From an uncultured Desulfobulbaceae bacterium (lineage in GTDB: Bacteria; Desulfobacterota; Desulfobulbia; Desulfobulbales; Desulfobulbaceae), in assembly GCA_945787305.1 (NCBI GenBank), contig CALZIH010000190.1, forward strand, positions 1-8,308: a stretch of DNA of 8,308 nucleotides. Direction: 5' to 3'. Below the pieces are notes generated by a model that saw only the letters and a list, made by a program, of their open reading frames with translations, searched no databases and was not told the origin of the DNA. Of this stretch, positions 7,006 to 8,308 are shown piece by piece (positions within the stretch are counted from its first letter, which is position 1; every line of letters starts with the position of its first letter). Position numbers and translations under genes: made by a program.

Positions 7006-7037
7006 CATCTTGGACAAAGACAGGTAATTCCAAGATG
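7006..7037. repeat. Perfect 9-base inverted repeat upstream of the DUF4388 gene
   Basis: CATCTTGGA (7006-7014) and TCCAAGATG (7029-7037) pair exactly across a 14-base spacer, 37-68 bases ahead of the - strand DUF4388 start. It has no flanking T-run, so it is not a usual terminator. It could be an operator for a dimeric regulator (half-site centres 23 bases apart) or a hairpin in the 5' leader. Confidence 0.5.
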
Positions 7038-7053
7038 AATGATTGTCGGCGTC

Positions 7054-7142
7054 GTAAAAAGCTTCGCCACCGACGGCGGATAGGTTATAATTCATTGTAT
7101 TTCCGTACAGTGCAAACGGCGTTTTGGACTTTTTACAAGTCC
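7054..7142. repeat. MITE-like or REP-like degenerate inverted arms with terminal hairpin
   Basis: GTAAAAAG (7054-7061) is mirrored by CTTTTTAC (7129-7136), and the surrounding bases are partly alike on the two sides (GGCGTC before the left arm; GGCGTT before the right arm). The right arm is itself a hairpin: GGACTT (7126-7131), loop TTTAC, AAGTCC (7137-7142). Sequences of the type GGACTTTTTAC-AGTCCATC recur between genes in several Deltaproteobacteria as I recall them, so this may be a decayed member of a small dispersed repeat. It holds no gene. Confidence 0.35.
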
Positions 7143-7444
7143 ATCATAATTGATTTTTATTGTACACGGGAACGAGTTGAGACTCAATTGGATTCTTCTC
7201 AGGTATCTCCAGCGTTTGTCTCTCCCCCTGAGTTACTATGAGCTGATGCCAGCAGTCACCTTAACTCCAGATCAAGCGTTTTCCGGTTTGACAATGCATA
7301 GGAAGCACGAATTTTTAATAAATACAATCGCACCTCGGCTATATATTACGTTAAAACGGTATTGGGCGACGTCAAATCAGAATCCCAGAATCGTTACATT
7401 TCTATGATAAATGACGGCTAGACATTAATTTAGCAGAAAGCGAC

Positions 7445-7472
7445 TTGTAATCCTCCATGGGAATATTATACA
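7445..7472 (+). promoter_or_regulatory. Weak candidate promoter for the E2-like gene
   Basis: TTGTAA (7445-7450) and TATACA (7467-7472) are 16 bases apart, each matching four of six consensus positions. They would start a transcript about 65 bases ahead of the ATG at 7545. The surroundings are AT-rich, so chance matches are expected. Confidence 0.25.
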
Positions 7473-7544
7473 CTATTGAATATGCAGGCGAAGTTAATTA
7501 TGCCGTTCTATAACCATCCGGTCCAATAATTACAGGTTTACAAC

Positions 7545-8308
7545 ATGGGCACAGATTCCGATCAACACAGCAGTGATTACGAACAGCTGCAATCAACCCT
7601 CGAACTCTACCCAAGTATTACTATTTCTCAAGTTGAAGGAGATCCCCCCGACAACTATGAAATAGAATATCACCTCAAAGGCTACGCCCGCAATCCAGAT
7701 GGCAGCATAGCCATCGCCAATCTGCATAGAGTTCGCATCACACTTCCTTTCGGATACCCTCATTTTCCACCCACGGTCAAACCACTGACCCACATTTTTC
7801 ATCCCGACATCGACCCGGCGGCAATACGTATAGCGGATCAATGGCAGGCAAAGCCGAATCTTTCTGACCTCGTGTTGACCATTGGAGAGATGATCTGCTG
7901 TAACATCTACAGTAGTGACAACCCTTTTAATCAAGAGGCCGCAGACTGGTACGAACAGCATCAGGCCGATTTACCACTGGATATTCTGCAAATCGCGGAC
8001 ATCGATGACTCTGATGAACGATTCGACACCCTTGACGATGATGCCTTTTCCTCTTTAGGCCTTGATGACGACCTCTTCGATTCGGACCCTGTAGAAGATG
8101 CGAATGGATTTCGTGACACTACCGACCCTTGTGAAGGCGGTGGTATTTTCAACCCCATTGCGGATCCAAATGTTTTCGCCCCACCGGGTACTCCTCCAGG
8201 GGTATGTGTTCCGACACAGCAGATAATCAATGGTTCTGGAACGAGCACGCAACAGGGTGTTGAGATCGCTGCCGTCATGGGGGAAGAGGGTGATGCCGAT
8301 ACTGGTCG
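7545..8308 (+). CDS. E2 (ubiquitin-conjugating enzyme)-like protein, active-site Cys replaced, 3' end beyond window
   Basis: Partial gene, 254 codons visible. An in-frame stop at 7527-7529 leaves ATG 7545 as the first start; a weak AGG lies 8 bases upstream. Residues ~15-145 follow the UBC/E2 order: an N-terminal helix, strands (Y38-E-I-E-Y-H-L-K-G-Y), the strand L60-HRVRITLPFGYPHFPPTV with the E2 'YPxxPP' hallmark (71-76), then T82-H-I-F-H-P-D-I. Next are W100, an L-S-D-L-V-L-T-I-G-E-M helix (106-116), and NPFNQEAADWYEQH (126-139), matching the E2 'P-L-N-x-E-A-A-x-x-Y' helix. In active E2s the residue after the I of 'G-x-I-C-L' is the thioester cysteine; here it is Arg95 (I94-R-I, codon CGT 7827-7829). 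The HPN Asn is Asp88. It is probably non-catalytic (UEV-like), unless Cys118/Cys119 act instead, which is unlikely. Residues 152-191 are strongly acidic (17 Asp/Glu of 40), then Pro/Gly-rich. A further C-terminal domain may follow. Confidence 0.75.
   Translation, partial: MGTDSDQHSSDYEQLQSTLELYPSITISQVEGDPPDNYEIEYHLKGYARNPDGSIAIANLHRVRITLPFGYPHFPPTVKPLTHIFHPDIDPAAIRIADQWQAKPNLSDLVLTIGEMICCNIYSSDNPFNQEAADWYEQHQADLPLDILQIADIDDSDERFDTLDDDAFSSLGLDDDLFDSDPVEDANGFRDTTDPCEGGGIFNPIADPNVFAPPGTPPGVCVPTQQIINGSGTSTQQGVEIAAVMGEEGDADTG

Larger units (their letters stand above)
6970..7544. other. Divergent intergenic region without a convincing gene
   Basis: These 575 bases separate two divergent genes and are richer in A/T than the coding parts, especially after 7080. 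The short open frames here (for example 7150-7407 on +) give products with no recognisable motif, no ribosome site and atypical composition, so I do not call them. Contents that can be supported are the inverted repeat at 7006-7037, the arms at 7054-7142 and a weak promoter at 7445-7472. I see no tRNA or transposase fragment. Confidence 0.6.

Noticed and set aside
6948..7241. 97-codon + strand frame starting inside the DUF4388 gene on the other strand
   Set aside because: Antisense start within a supported gene, product very Arg/Lys- then Ser/Pro-rich without any family signal.
7354..7372. Possible tRNA or attachment-site sequence in the divergent gap
   Set aside because: No cloverleaf, TpsiC-like GGTTCRA block or anticodon arm could be made out.
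7150..7407. 85-codon + strand frame in the divergent gap
   Set aside because: No ribosome site, no motif, AT-driven composition, and it sits in a region with decayed repeats; likely chance.
7593..8278. - strand open frames opposite the E2-like gene
   Set aside because: Their products are Ser/Arg-rich mirror frames; the + strand frame has a clear E2-type motif series and an upstream in-frame stop.

Overview
The window reads as a chromosomal segment of a Gram-negative anaerobe, most like the Desulfobulbaceae/Desulfobacterota. That assignment is an inference from protein types (a SecD-SecF fusion followed by a YkgJ-type cysteine-cluster protein, an N-terminal Cys-motif/DUF4388 protein, and a PepSY-TM plus DUF4920 pair) and mid-range base composition. 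There is no rRNA or other marker to fix it.

Left block, + strand, 1-5001: a compact gene string. It runs from a possible last few codons of an upstream gene (perhaps yajC) to a SecD-SecF translocase fusion, a YkgJ-family cysteine-cluster protein, an HD-domain phosphohydrolase, a HAD-family phosphatase, and an unrecognised 159-residue protein joined to the HAD gene by an ATGA overlap. The SecDF fusion is broken at its 3' end. The reading frame stops just before the last two membrane helices of SecF, yet a SecF-like C-terminal tail survives in another frame immediately downstream. This points to an internal, out-of-frame deletion, or an assembly error.

Middle block, - strand, 5137-6969: a two-gene unit encoding an exported DUF4920 protein with a Cys-x4-Cys-Trp motif and, two bases later, a PepSY-associated membrane protein. 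Upstream of it lies a separate - strand gene for a soluble protein with an N-terminal four-cysteine region and a C-terminal DUF4388 domain.

Right block: a 575-base AT-richer divergent intergenic region (6970-7544) with inverted repeats and a degenerate MITE-like pair of arms, but no convincing gene. It is followed by a + strand gene that begins at 7545 and runs off the window. Its first ~145 residues look like a ubiquitin-conjugating-enzyme (E2/UBC) fold, including the Pro-rich strand, an HP[N/D] motif and the terminal helices. However, the position of the catalytic cysteine is an arginine and the HPN asparagine is an aspartate. A very acidic linker and a Pro/Gly-rich stretch follow before the window ends. 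This E2-like gene is the most interesting item here. It may open an operon of ubiquitin-like or other multi-component character that lies outside the window.
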